From an uncultured Opitutia bacterium (lineage in GTDB: Bacteria > Verrucomicrobiota > Verrucomicrobiia > Opitutales > Opitutaceae), in assembly GCA_903840415.1 (NCBI GenBank), contig CAIMFY010000017.1, positions 1 to 64,000 on the forward strand: a stretch of 64,000 bases of DNA. Reading direction: 5' to 3'. Position numbers and translations under genes: made by a program. The notes beneath the pieces are model-generated. The model was not told the origin of the DNA. It saw nothing but the letters and a program-made list of their open reading frames with translations, and did no database searches. This document shows, one piece after another, positions 54,220-62,617 of the stretch; the first letter of the stretch is position 1; the number at the start of each line of letters is the position of its first letter.

Positions 54220-55515
54220 ATGAATATTGACTGGAAATCCCGCGCGTCTATTGCGACCGATGTCATGTCGGTCGTGCGGAGTGGCGCCAAACTTTTTATC
54301 CACGGAGCCTGCGCTACGCCCGCTCCGCTCCTCGCCGCACTTTGCGAACGCCGCGATCTCGCGGATGTGCGCCTCTACCACTTGCATACGGCGGGGCCCG
54401 CGCCATTTGCTGAACGGGGCCGCGAAAACGAATTTCGCTCGGTCTCGCTGTTCACCGGCGCTCCGCTGCGTCAGGCGATCGCCGAAGACCGCGCAGATTT
54501 TGTCCCGATCTTTCTGTCCGACATTCCCGGCCTCTTCCTGTCCGGTGCCGTGAAACTCGATGTCGCGGTGCTCCAGCTCTCTCCGCCCGACTCCCACGGA
54601 TTTTGCTCCTTGGGCACATCGTGCGATGCGGCCAAGGCTGCGGCCGAAACCGCGCAGTTCGTAGTTGCTGAGATCAATGAGCAAATGCCCCGGACCCACG
54701 GCAACAACGTCATCCCCTTCGATCGACTGCATGCGTTTGTCGCGACCAATCGTCCGCTGGTCGAGCATCACCTCGCGCCCGAAACGGCCGTCGAGGCCCG
54801 CATCGGTGAACTCGTTGCCGGACTGGTTGAGGACGGTTCCACGCTGCAAATGGGCATCGGTGGCATCCCCGATGCCGTGCTCGCCAGACTGCACAACAAA
54901 AAGGACCTCGGCATCCACACCGAAATGTTTTCCGACCGCATCGTCGACCTCGTCGAGTCGGGCGCAGTCACGAACCGCCTCAAGGTCGTCGGTGCTGGCC
55001 GCATCGTCACCAGTTTTATCAATGGCACCAAACGCCTGTTTGACTTCGTGCACGACAACCCACTCGTCGCGTTTTATCCCTGCGACTGGACCAACGACAC
55101 CTCGGTCATTCGGAAAAATCCCAAGGTCGTCGCGATCAATTCCGCCATTCAGATCGATCTCACTGGTCAGGTATGCGCCGACTCAATCGGACACCGGGTG
55201 TTTTCCGGCATCGGCGGACAGATGGATTTCATCCGCGGCGCCGCCCTCTCTCGCGGCGGCAAACCGATCATTGCCCTGCCCTCGACCGCGGCCGGCGGAA
55301 AAATCTCGCGGCTCGTCGTCGCGCTGAACGTTGGCGCCGGTGTGGTGACGACGCGCGGCCACGTGCACTGGGTCGTGACCGAATTCGGTTGTGTCAACCT
55401 CCACGGCAAATCGTTGCGCGAACGCGGCGAGGCGCTGATTTCGATCGCGCATCCAGATTTCCGAGGCCAACTCACCCGGGAACTCGCGGCGGCGCGACAC
55501 TTTCCGGCCATCTGA
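54220..55515 (+). CDS. Acetyl-CoA hydrolase/transferase family CoA-transferase
   Basis: 431 residues from the ATG at 54220; an upstream ATG at 54151 has no conserved sequence before MNIDWKSR. Family features: HGACATPAPLLAAL near the N-terminus, VQLSPPDSHGFCSLG-like loop (VAVLQLSPPDSHGFCSLGTS), LQMGIGGIPDAVL and GIHTEMFSDR, where Glu235 is the expected covalent CoA-ester residue. FSGIGGQMDFIRGAALSRGG is also standard. The class includes 4-hydroxybutyrate, propionate and acetate:succinate CoA-transferases; the actual substrate cannot be told. An AraC-type regulator follows after 56 bases. Confidence 0.9.
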   Translation: MNIDWKSRASIATDVMSVVRSGAKLFIHGACATPAPLLAALCERRDLADVRLYHLHTAGPAPFAERGRENEFRSVSLFTGAPLRQAIAEDRADFVPIFLSDIPGLFLSGAVKLDVAVLQLSPPDSHGFCSLGTSCDAAKAAAETAQFVVAEINEQMPRTHGNNVIPFDRLHAFVATNRPLVEHHLAPETAVEARIGELVAGLVEDGSTLQMGIGGIPDAVLARLHNKKDLGIHTEMFSDRIVDLVESGAVTNRLKVVGAGRIVTSFINGTKRLFDFVHDNPLVAFYPCDWTNDTSVIRKNPKVVAINSAIQIDLTGQVCADSIGHRVFSGIGGQMDFIRGAALSRGGKPIIALPSTAAGGKISRLVVALNVGAGVVTTRGHVHWVVTEFGCVNLHGKSLRERGEALISIAHPDFRGQLTRELAAARHFPAI

Positions 55516-55571
55516 TCGTCTTGCAGCTTAACTATTGCGCACGCGTCGCACCCCAAACATCCTGACCCAGC

Positions 55572-56483
55572 ATGCAGCCTGATTCTGTCTCCGCCCAACG
55601 CAGCCGCACCCTCGTGGCCCAGCTGAAACGTGCGCAGATTTATCGCGACTACGAACAAGCGTTTCGCGAAACGACCGGCATGCCGATTACGTTACGTGCG
55701 CTGGAGGCGTTCGATTTGCCGCACCATGGTGATCCGAAAGAAAATCCGTTTTGCGCGCTGATGGCCCAGTCTAATCACTCGTGCGCCGCCTGCCTCCAAC
55801 TGCAGCGCCGGGTGGAGGAAGAGGCGCGGTTAGAGCCAAAGACGCTAAAATGTTTTGCTGGTCTGTGCGATTCCGCGGTGCCGGTGCGGGTCGGCGACAA
55901 CCTGATTGCGTTTCTCCAGACTGGACAGGTCCTGCTGCATACGCCTTCGAAGGCGGAATTTGCGAAGACAACGCGTCAAATTTTGAAATTCGGCACTGAG
56001 GTCGACCTGAAGCGCTTGGAGGAAGCATATTTTCAGTCGCGGGTCGTGAACAAAAAGCAACACGAGTCCATCCTGCGCCTGCTGACGATTTTCGCGCAGC
56101 ATCTCTCGACGCTGAGCAACCAGTTGCTCGTGCAGGAATCAACAGCCGAATCACCGCAGGTGGCTAAGGCGCGTATGTTTATCGCCGACCATCAGGCCGA
56201 GGAACTGTCTCTCGCGCAGGTCGCCTCAGCGGTAAACATGAGCGCGTTCTATTTCTGCAAAACCTTCAAGAAGGCGACGGGCATGACGTTTACCGACTAC
56301 CTCGCGCGCGTGCGCGTCGAAAAGGTGAAAAATTTATTGCTCAATCCCCACAAGCGCGTGAGCGAGGCAGCTTACGAGGCAGGGTTTCAGTCGCTATCGC
56401 AATTTAACCGTGTGTTTCGCCGCATCGCAGGTGAATCCCCCACGGTGCACAGGGAACGGCTCCACGGCGCGGCGGCAGTCTGA
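55572..56483 (+). CDS. PocR-domain AraC-family transcriptional regulator
   Basis: 303 residues. The N-terminal PocR ligand-binding domain (about 20-180) has the typical Cys-rich segment NPFCALMAQSNHSCAACLQL followed by CFAGLCDSAVPV. The C-terminal 100 residues form the AraC double helix-turn-helix (LSLAQVASAVNMSAFYFCKT and VSEAAYEAGFQSLSQFNRVF). PocR domains sense small molecules such as 1,2-propanediol and may hold a metal through the cysteines. Its position directly after the CoA-transferase suggests control of that gene or of the oxidase cluster beyond. Confidence 0.93.
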   Translation: MQPDSVSAQRSRTLVAQLKRAQIYRDYEQAFRETTGMPITLRALEAFDLPHHGDPKENPFCALMAQSNHSCAACLQLQRRVEEEARLEPKTLKCFAGLCDSAVPVRVGDNLIAFLQTGQVLLHTPSKAEFAKTTRQILKFGTEVDLKRLEEAYFQSRVVNKKQHESILRLLTIFAQHLSTLSNQLLVQESTAESPQVAKARMFIADHQAEELSLAQVASAVNMSAFYFCKTFKKATGMTFTDYLARVRVEKVKNLLLNPHKRVSEAAYEAGFQSLSQFNRVFRRIAGESPTVHRERLHGAAAV

Positions 56484-56493
56484 CCGCATTCGA

Positions 56494-56967
56494 CTAACGC
56501 TGGGGTTGCGGTGTTTGCTCGGCGTGCGCCAGAGCATCACTGCGATACTGACACAGCGAGCAAAACGACTCGATCTCGCGCCGTGCACTCGCGCGCATGA
56601 CGCCATATAATTCCTGCACCGCGGCATCGCGCGCAGCGGGATCGAGCGGCGGACCCTCGGCCTGCGCCAACACGAGCGCCTCCAACAAAGCCTGCTCGCC
56701 TGCGACGAAATAGGCGAGATATGGATTACGCCCACACACGCACTTTGCGCGCACCGCGGAAAAATCAGCCGCATGCACCACCTTACGGCGTGAAGACGGG
56801 TGCAGCAGCGATGTAAAGATCTCCGCTAACGTTGGGTCAATGAGGTGCACCAGAGCGTCGGGATTCGCGAGGGGCGAATTCACTCGCTCCGTCCGCAATA
56901 AATCTTCCCAGCGCGAGCGGACTTCTCCACGTCGCGCTTCGAGAGCGTGCACCCAAAGTTCTTGCAT
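56494..56967 (-). CDS. Hypothetical protein with paired cysteines
   Basis: 157 residues, mainly helical (LEARRGEVRSRWEDLLRTER, EQALLEALVLAQAEGP). CVCGRNPYLAYFVAGEQA and a C-terminal CSLC could form a small metal or disulfide site. No family is recognised. It converges with the AraC-type gene (10-base gap) and diverges from the oxidase cluster. The gap to 57195 includes an AT-rich spot with TTGCAATAGCAA at 57081-57092, a possible but unproven regulator site. Confidence 0.65.
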   Translation of the reverse strand: MQELWVHALEARRGEVRSRWEDLLRTERVNSPLANPDALVHLIDPTLAEIFTSLLHPSSRRKVVHAADFSAVRAKCVCGRNPYLAYFVAGEQALLEALVLAQAEGPPLDPAARDAAVQELYGVMRASARREIESFCSLCQYRSDALAHAEQTPQPQR

Positions 56968-57194
56968 GGGTGCGACAGTGCCAGATCGGTGTTGTCACGT
57001 CTGCGCGGCGGTTGGCCAAGCGTGCGCATTGCTTGCCGCACAACCACCGGAAATGCGCATCCATTGCCCGTGGGATTTTTTTGCAATAGCAATATATGCA
57101 CAGAGCCAGCCAACGTCCGCGGAGCCATGTCGGTTCTTGCAGAGCTATGGTGAATTCGTCACATCCAACCACAACTGATTTACTCACCGTTCCC

Positions 57195-57443
57195 ATGGCC
57201 GTCGTTCCCCTCACCCTCACCATCAGCCTCTGTCTGGTCTTCACTTTTATAATTTTCTTTCTCCGCGAACATGCGCGCGGTCGCCTCAGTAGCGCGGAAC
57301 GCGATTCGTTGCTTCCCCTTGCCGACGAAGCCCCCCGCCTGGCGCATGCACCCGCGTCACCGGACGTCGCCGGACACGGTGATTGTGGCTGCCGTGATGG
57401 TAGCCGCACTCCCTGTCGCGACTGCCTCCGACGTGGTGATTGA
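57195..57443 (+). CDS. CcoS-like small membrane protein with Cys-rich tail
   Basis: 82 residues from the ATG at 57195. One membrane helix (PLTLTISLCLVFTFIIFFLR) is followed by SSAERDSLLPLADE, comparable to the short acidic tail of CcoS assembly proteins. The C-terminus is extended and Cys-rich (GDCGCRDGSRTPCRDC), which CcoS usually lacks. It ends 38 bases before ccoNO, so a role in oxidase assembly, possibly copper handling, is inferred. It may alternatively be an unrelated single-span protein. Confidence 0.6.
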   Translation: MAVVPLTLTISLCLVFTFIIFFLREHARGRLSSAERDSLLPLADEAPRLAHAPASPDVAGHGDCGCRDGSRTPCRDCLRRGD

Positions 57444-57481
57444 TTCGCGTGCGCGTCCCTTTCAACCTGCTCTCACCTCCC

Positions 57482-59800
57482 ATGTCCGACCGAAAAATCA
57501 CCATTGAGTTCAACGATAAGATCGTCCGCCAATTCCTGCTCGCCTCCGTGATTTGGGGTGCGATCGGCATGCTGGTCGGCGTCCTGATCGCAGCCCAACT
57601 CAACTTCTGGCAACTCAACTTCGCCACCCCGTGGCTCACTTGGTCGCGACTGCGCCCGCTTCACACCAACGCCGTTATCTTCGCGCTCGTCGGCAACATG
57701 ATGTTTGCCGGCATCTACTACTCAACGCAGCGTCTCGTGAAAGCGCGGCTCGCCAGCGATTTTCTCTCCCAACTGCATTTCTGGGGTTGGCAAGCGATCA
57801 TCGTATCCGCCGTCTGCACGCTGCCCTTCGGCCTCACGCGCGGCAAGGAATATGCCGAACTTATCTGGCCGATCAACATTGCCGTCGTGGTGATCTGGGT
57901 GGTCTTTGCAGTGAACTTTTTCTGGACACTTGGTAAGCGCCGCGAACCCAGCCTCTACGTCGCGATTTGGTTCTACATCTCCACGATCATCACGATCGCG
58001 ATGCTCTACATCGTGAATCACCTCTCGATTCCGACGAGTTGGTCACATAGCTATCCCGTGTTCGGCGGTGTGCAAGATGCCCTCGTGCAGTGGTGGTATG
58101 GCCACAACGCCGTGGCCTTCTTCCTCACCACTCCAATCCTCGGCATCATGTATTACTTCGTGCCGAAGGCCGCCGAACGGCCGGTGTATTCCTACCGTCT
58201 CTCGGTCGTCCACTTTTGGTCGCTGGTCTTCCTCTATATTTGGGCCGGGCCGCATCACCTTCTCAACACTGCGCTTCCCGGTTGGTTGCAAACTCTCGGG
58301 ATGACGTTTTCGCTCATGCTCTGGGCGCCCTCGTGGGGTGGCATGCTCAACGGCCTCCTCACGCTCCGCGGCGCCTGGCACAAACTTCGCACCGATCCGG
58401 TGCTGAAATTCTTCGCCGCCGGCGTGACCTTCTACGGCATGGCGACGTTCGAGGGTCCGCTCCTGGCGATCAAGTCCGTCAACGCCCTCGGCCACTATAC
58501 TGACTGGGTCATCGGGCACGTCCACGCTGGCACGCTCGGCTGGAACGGTTTCATGGCTGCTGGTATGACCTACTGGTTGCTACCCCGTCTCTGGAACAAA
58601 CCGCTCTACTCCACCTCCCTCGCCAATCTGCACTTCTGGATCGGCGGCGTCGGCATCCTCCTCTACGTGGCAGCAATGTGGACCAGCGGTATCACGCAAG
58701 GCCTGATGCTCAACGCCACCACTGAAAACGGCACCATTCTCGCCTACCCCAACTTCCTCGAAACGCTAAACACGATCCGCCCGCTGATGCTCATGCGATT
58801 GATTGGGGGCGGTCTCTATCTCACCGGCTGGCTGATGCTCGCCTACAACTTCTGGCAAACCGTCCGTGGGGCGGCGCCCGTCAATGGCACCATCGAAGTA
58901 TTCGATGATGAACCCGCGCACGAGGAAGCCGCCGCCATGGGCCTTTTTGGATCATTTATCAATCCGCCCGTGCTCTTCTCGATTTTTGGCACCGGCTTCG
59001 CTTTCGTTTGGATGTTCGGCGCCGATCTACTGAGCATCGCTGGCCTTGTTGGCTTGATGGTTTGCGGTGTGCTTGCCTACGCGCATTTCGAATCGCGCGG
59101 GAAAAAATGGGGCGATTGGTATGACCGCCTCCTGGGAAATTCGCTGCCGTTCACGATTCTCACTTTCCTCGCCGTGGTCGCCGGTGGCCTGATTCAAATC
59201 ATTCCGACCGTCGTCGCGCACAACGCCGCCAGCACCGAGGACCGGAAGCAGACGCCCTACACGCCCCTCGAGCTTCAGGGACGCGACATCTATGTCCGCG
59301 ACGGTTGCTACCTTTGCCATTCTCAAATGATCCGCACGCTGGTGCCGGATGTCCTCCGCTACGGTGACTACTCTCGCCTCGGCGAATCGATCTACGACCA
59401 CCCGTATCAATGGGGCTCGAAGCGCAACGGACCCGACCTCGCCCGCGTTGGCGGCAAGTATCCAAATGTTTGGCACCTGCGCCACATGGAAGATCCGCGC
59501 TCGATCTCCGTCGGCTCCAACATGCCGACTTTCCCCTGGTTGCTCGCCAACACGCTTGATAACTCGACTCTGGTGAAAAAGATCTCAGTCCAGCGCATGC
59601 TCGGAGTGCCCTATCCGAATTGGACACCCGAACAGATCACGACGCGCGTCGAGGCGCAGGCGAAAACCATCGCCGCAGATCTCAAGACGGCGGGTGCCTA
59701 TATTGCTCCCGACAAGGAAATCATCGCGCTCATCGCCTACCTTCAGCAACTCGGCCACGCCGTCGTCGTCCCCATCACCAAGACAGCATCAAACCCTTAA
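57482..59800 (+). CDS. ccoNO: Fused CcoN-CcoO, catalytic and cytochrome subunits of cbb3 oxidase
   Basis: 772 residues from the ATG at 57482 (MSDRKITIEF). Residues 1-470 are CcoN with about twelve membrane segments: low-spin heme ligand in RLRPLHTN (His61), WYGHNAV (His208) and GPHH (His258/259) around the copper-heme centre, and IGHVHAGTLGWNGF. After a linker and one membrane segment, residues 590-760 are CcoO: GRDIYVRDGCYLCHSQMI with the single c heme, then PDLARVGGKYPNVWHLRHM. In most proteobacteria these are separate genes; fusions are known in Bacteroidetes. The enzyme reduces oxygen at high affinity in the inner membrane. Confidence 0.96.
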   Translation: MSDRKITIEFNDKIVRQFLLASVIWGAIGMLVGVLIAAQLNFWQLNFATPWLTWSRLRPLHTNAVIFALVGNMMFAGIYYSTQRLVKARLASDFLSQLHFWGWQAIIVSAVCTLPFGLTRGKEYAELIWPINIAVVVIWVVFAVNFFWTLGKRREPSLYVAIWFYISTIITIAMLYIVNHLSIPTSWSHSYPVFGGVQDALVQWWYGHNAVAFFLTTPILGIMYYFVPKAAERPVYSYRLSVVHFWSLVFLYIWAGPHHLLNTALPGWLQTLGMTFSLMLWAPSWGGMLNGLLTLRGAWHKLRTDPVLKFFAAGVTFYGMATFEGPLLAIKSVNALGHYTDWVIGHVHAGTLGWNGFMAAGMTYWLLPRLWNKPLYSTSLANLHFWIGGVGILLYVAAMWTSGITQGLMLNATTENGTILAYPNFLETLNTIRPLMLMRLIGGGLYLTGWLMLAYNFWQTVRGAAPVNGTIEVFDDEPAHEEAAAMGLFGSFINPPVLFSIFGTGFAFVWMFGADLLSIAGLVGLMVCGVLAYAHFESRGKKWGDWYDRLLGNSLPFTILTFLAVVAGGLIQIIPTVVAHNAASTEDRKQTPYTPLELQGRDIYVRDGCYLCHSQMIRTLVPDVLRYGDYSRLGESIYDHPYQWGSKRNGPDLARVGGKYPNVWHLRHMEDPRSISVGSNMPTFPWLLANTLDNSTLVKKISVQRMLGVPYPNWTPEQITTRVEAQAKTIAADLKTAGAYIAPDKEIIALIAYLQQLGHAVVVPITKTASNP

Positions 59801-59884
59801 CGTGTCTTCGCGAATTCGTCGCAGCCGGATGAGGCAATCCACTTAAAGGACCTCGTCACTGCGCCTCGCACGACACCGAAAAAA

Positions 59885-60073
59885 ATGTTCAAACGCCTCC
59901 TCCTCGACGATTCCGCCGCGCTCTTCACTGTCATCGCCTTCCTCACGGCTACCTCAATCTATTTCACCATTGGCTGGCGTGCCCTTCGTATGAAGCGCCC
60001 GCAGCTCGAACGTTTCGAAAACCTACCCTTCGCCACCGAGACTCCTCCCGCTCGCCATGACACCGACGCCTAA
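59885..60073 (+). CDS. ccoQ: CcoQ/FixQ-like small oxidase subunit
   Basis: 62 residues with one membrane helix (AALFTVIAFLTATSIYFTIG) and a short charged tail ending HDTDA. Size, single helix and position between ccoNO and ccoP fit the small fourth subunit of cbb3 oxidase. It overlaps the ccoP start by 17 bases. Confidence 0.75.
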   Translation: MFKRLLLDDSAALFTVIAFLTATSIYFTIGWRALRMKRPQLERFENLPFATETPPARHDTDA

Positions 60074-60653
60074 CTCGACGACAGAAGACCCGATCCGTCC
60101 GCATACCTTCGACGGCATTCAGGAATACGACAAGCGCCTACCAAACTGGTGGCTGATGACGCTTTATGTGAGCATCGTCTTCTGGGTCGGCTATTGGTCC
60201 TACTACGAATGGTTTCGGGTCGGCCTGAGTGGCCCGCAACGCGTCGAGCAGGCTCTCGCACAGATTGAGGCGATGAAACTGGCCTCTGCCCCCGCGCTCG
60301 ACGACGCCAGTCTCTGGAAAATGAGCCGCAATCCTGTCTTCGTCGAAGCCGGCAAAGCGACAGTAAACGCCAACTGCGTCGCGTGCCACCTCGCGAGCCT
60401 GCGTGGCAAAGGTGAAAATCCGACCGCCATCGGCCCCGATCTCACCGACACGAAGTGGATTCACGGCGGTAATCCGATGGATCTCTACCGCACGGTTACT
60501 CAGGGCGTCCTCGTCAAGGGCATGCCCACGTGGGGGCCTGTGCTCGGACCGAAAAAAATCGCCGAGGCTGTCGCCTACGTTCTTAGCAAGCACACTGAAG
60601 GCGAACCCATCGAGGTCGATCCCTCCGCGGCTCCGCCACCGCCGGCAAAATAA
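60057..60653 (+). CDS. ccoP: CcoP-type subunit with a single c heme
   Basis: 198 residues. The N-terminus has the CcoP pattern HTFDGIQEYDKRLPNWWLMT, followed by one membrane helix (LYVSIVFWVGYWSYYEWF). Only one heme site is present, NCVACHLASLRG, with GPDLTDTKWIHGGNP and KGMPTWGPVLG (Met ligand) after it. Standard CcoP is diheme and about 280-300 residues, so one cytochrome domain is missing. The Pro-rich C-terminus is an intact natural end. Electrons would pass to CcoO through one fewer heme. Confidence 0.93.
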   Translation: MTPTPNSTTEDPIRPHTFDGIQEYDKRLPNWWLMTLYVSIVFWVGYWSYYEWFRVGLSGPQRVEQALAQIEAMKLASAPALDDASLWKMSRNPVFVEAGKATVNANCVACHLASLRGKGENPTAIGPDLTDTKWIHGGNPMDLYRTVTQGVLVKGMPTWGPVLGPKKIAEAVAYVLSKHTEGEPIEVDPSAAPPPPAK

Positions 60654-60734
60654 TCCCTCACCACCACTCCGCGCCTGCCTCAGCGCGGACGGCTTTCACT
60701 TCGCGCGGTGCGCAATCGGCCTGAAAGCAACGCC

Positions 60735-61022
60735 ATGACGATCACCGCATTTGGGGTTCCCTCTTGGCTGGCATCAGCCGCGATTGGTTTCTGGTTCACA
60801 TCGATAGGTGTGCCCAAAGTTTTCCGACTAACCCGCGGCATCGTCGACGACCGTGAAAAGACGCTCTCTTACGACACCGTCGGGCACTTGTCCGATTTGG
60901 GTGGGCCGAAGTGGGAGTGGCGGATCTTGCGTATCGGCGTGCCGTTTCTCTTTCTTGGGATTGGACCGTGGATTCTCGCCACATTCGCGCGGCAAATCTA
61001 CGCTACGTCCCATTCCAATTAG
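60735..61022 (+). CDS. Small two-helix membrane protein in the cbb3 cluster
   Basis: 95 residues from the ATG at 60735. Two hydrophobic segments (VPSWLASAAIGFWFTSIGVP and RIGVPFLFLGIGPWILATFA) flank a polar loop. No family is recognised. It lies between ccoP and ccoG on the same strand with short gaps, suggesting an oxidase-related role. Confidence 0.6.
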   Translation: MTITAFGVPSWLASAAIGFWFTSIGVPKVFRLTRGIVDDREKTLSYDTVGHLSDLGGPKWEWRILRIGVPFLFLGIGPWILATFARQIYATSHSN

Positions 61023-61049
61023 TCCGTCAGAAGTTTCTAGGTATCTCTT

Positions 61050-62498
61050 ATGTCTGCGCCCATAGTCCAACTTCCCAACCGCGATTCCGTCACCACCATC
61101 CGGAAGGATGGTTCGCGGCCGTTTCTGTTTCCCGCCGACACTCACGGCCGCTACACCACCGCGCGGCGCATCACCGCCTACGCGCTGATCGTGTTTTATC
61201 TCTCGCTGCCCTGGATCAAGATCAACGGCTATCCCGCTGTCTTCCTCAACCTCACGGAGCGGCGCTTTCACCTCTTCGGTCTTACATTCGCGGCGCAGGA
61301 TATGTGGTTGTTGTTTTTCGTCATTACCGGTCTGGGATTTTCCCTTTTTTTTATCACGGCGATGTTGGGTCGAGTCTGGTGTGGCTGGGCCTGTCCGCAG
61401 ACCGTTTTTCTCGAACACGTTTTTCGGCGCCTAGAAGTCTGGATTGAAGGTGATGCCGTCACTCGCCGCGCGCTGGATGCCGCACCGTGGACGCCGCATA
61501 AAATCGGCAAGCGTGCGGTCAAGCACGCGGCTTATATTCTGGTCGCGGCCGTGCTTACCCATGGGTTTCTCGCGTATTTCGTTTCGGTCCCGGCCGTGTG
61601 GTCGATGGTGCGAGCGGCTCCGTCGGAGAACTGGAGCATTTTTGTGTTCATGATGGCCTACACCGGGCTCACGTATTTTATCTTCTGCTGGTTTCGCGAG
61701 CAGGTCTGCATCGTTATTTGCCCCTACGGTCGCATCCAATCCGCGCTCACGGACGATAACACTGTGACCATCGGCTATGATGCGCGGCGCGGCGAACCCC
61801 GCGCCAAAGCCGGCACGGAAGGGGCCGGGGATTGCGTCGCTTGCAACCGCTGTGTGCAAGTTTGCCCGACCGCCATCGACATCCGTCAGGGCCTCCAACT
61901 TGAGTGTGTAGGTTGCACCGCCTGCATCGACGCCTGCGATGATGTGATGACACGGCTCAACCGACCCCGCGGGCTCATTCGCTATGCTTCGCAAAACGCC
62001 CTCCAGGGAAAGCCCACCCGCTGGTTGCGCCCGCGCACGATACTCTATGCCCTGCTTCTGCTGATCGGAGCCAGCGTCGCTTCGTGGGCGATCTCAACGA
62101 TCAAGCCAGCGAACTTCGGCGTGACGCGCATGATCGGCGCGCCTTACATCATCGACCACGATTTTGTGCGGAACCAGTTTCTCGTTCGCCTTGTAAACAA
62201 GCGCAATGTGCCCGCACGTTTTGTGCTCGCCGTGCAGCAGGCGCCCGATCATCTGCGGCAGGCCGGCTTCGATGGCGCGATCGAGGTGCCGGCCCTCGGC
62301 GAAGTCGCGGCGCCGCTGATCCTGCAACAGGCCCGCCGCGCATACGTCGGACCGTTTGCCTTTGTGGTGCGCATCCAAGATGAGAGCGGCACTTTTCACC
62401 TCGAACGGAAAGTCGAGTTTCTCGGACCCGAGGCGCGCCTCCTCCGCGATGACGAAGCCGAAGAAGATGCCGCGCATGAGCACCGAAAAGAAAAGTAA
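61050..62498 (+). CDS. ccoG: Cytochrome c oxidase accessory protein CcoG (FixG/RdxA)
   Basis: 482 residues. Several membrane segments with the conserved RVWCGWACPQTVFLEHVFR and CWFREQVCIVICPYGRIQSA. Two ferredoxin-like motifs (CVACNRCVQVCPTAIDIRQG and CVGCTACIDACDDVM) bind Fe-S clusters. A C-terminal immunoglobulin-like domain (from about 370) completes the family. CcoG is known as a cupric reductase that helps insert copper into cbb3 oxidase. Confidence 0.96.
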   Translation: MSAPIVQLPNRDSVTTIRKDGSRPFLFPADTHGRYTTARRITAYALIVFYLSLPWIKINGYPAVFLNLTERRFHLFGLTFAAQDMWLLFFVITGLGFSLFFITAMLGRVWCGWACPQTVFLEHVFRRLEVWIEGDAVTRRALDAAPWTPHKIGKRAVKHAAYILVAAVLTHGFLAYFVSVPAVWSMVRAAPSENWSIFVFMMAYTGLTYFIFCWFREQVCIVICPYGRIQSALTDDNTVTIGYDARRGEPRAKAGTEGAGDCVACNRCVQVCPTAIDIRQGLQLECVGCTACIDACDDVMTRLNRPRGLIRYASQNALQGKPTRWLRPRTILYALLLLIGASVASWAISTIKPANFGVTRMIGAPYIIDHDFVRNQFLVRLVNKRNVPARFVLAVQQAPDHLRQAGFDGAIEVPALGEVAAPLILQQARRAYVGPFAFVVRIQDESGTFHLERKVEFLGPEARLLRDDEAEEDAAHEHRKEK

Positions 62499-62613
62499 GC
62501 TCTGGCTGTTTTTTGTCGCTGCATTCGCACTGCAACTGGCGGCTTGGACGACGTGGTTTATCATCGCGTCGCGGCACCCGGTCCAGGAAGTGCCGCTGGC
62601 CACGGCCCGTTGA
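62476..62613 (+). CDS. Very short single-span membrane protein
   Basis: 45 residues (MSTEKKSKLWLFFVAAFAL followed by QLAAWTTWFIIASRHPVQEV), overlapping the end of ccoG by 23 bases. One membrane helix with a basic N-terminus and the four-base spacing to the next gene suggest a real coupled gene. It occupies the position where ccoH is often found but is far too short to be a full CcoH. Confidence 0.6.
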   Translation: MSTEKKSKLWLFFVAAFALQLAAWTTWFIIASRHPVQEVPLATAR

Positions 62614-62617
62614 ACGC

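Noticed and set aside
57081-57092. TTGCAATAGCAA as an FNR or NnrR site for the oxidase cluster
   Set aside because: The arms are only four bases with an unconserved centre and the site is over 100 bases from the first start codon; too weak to list.
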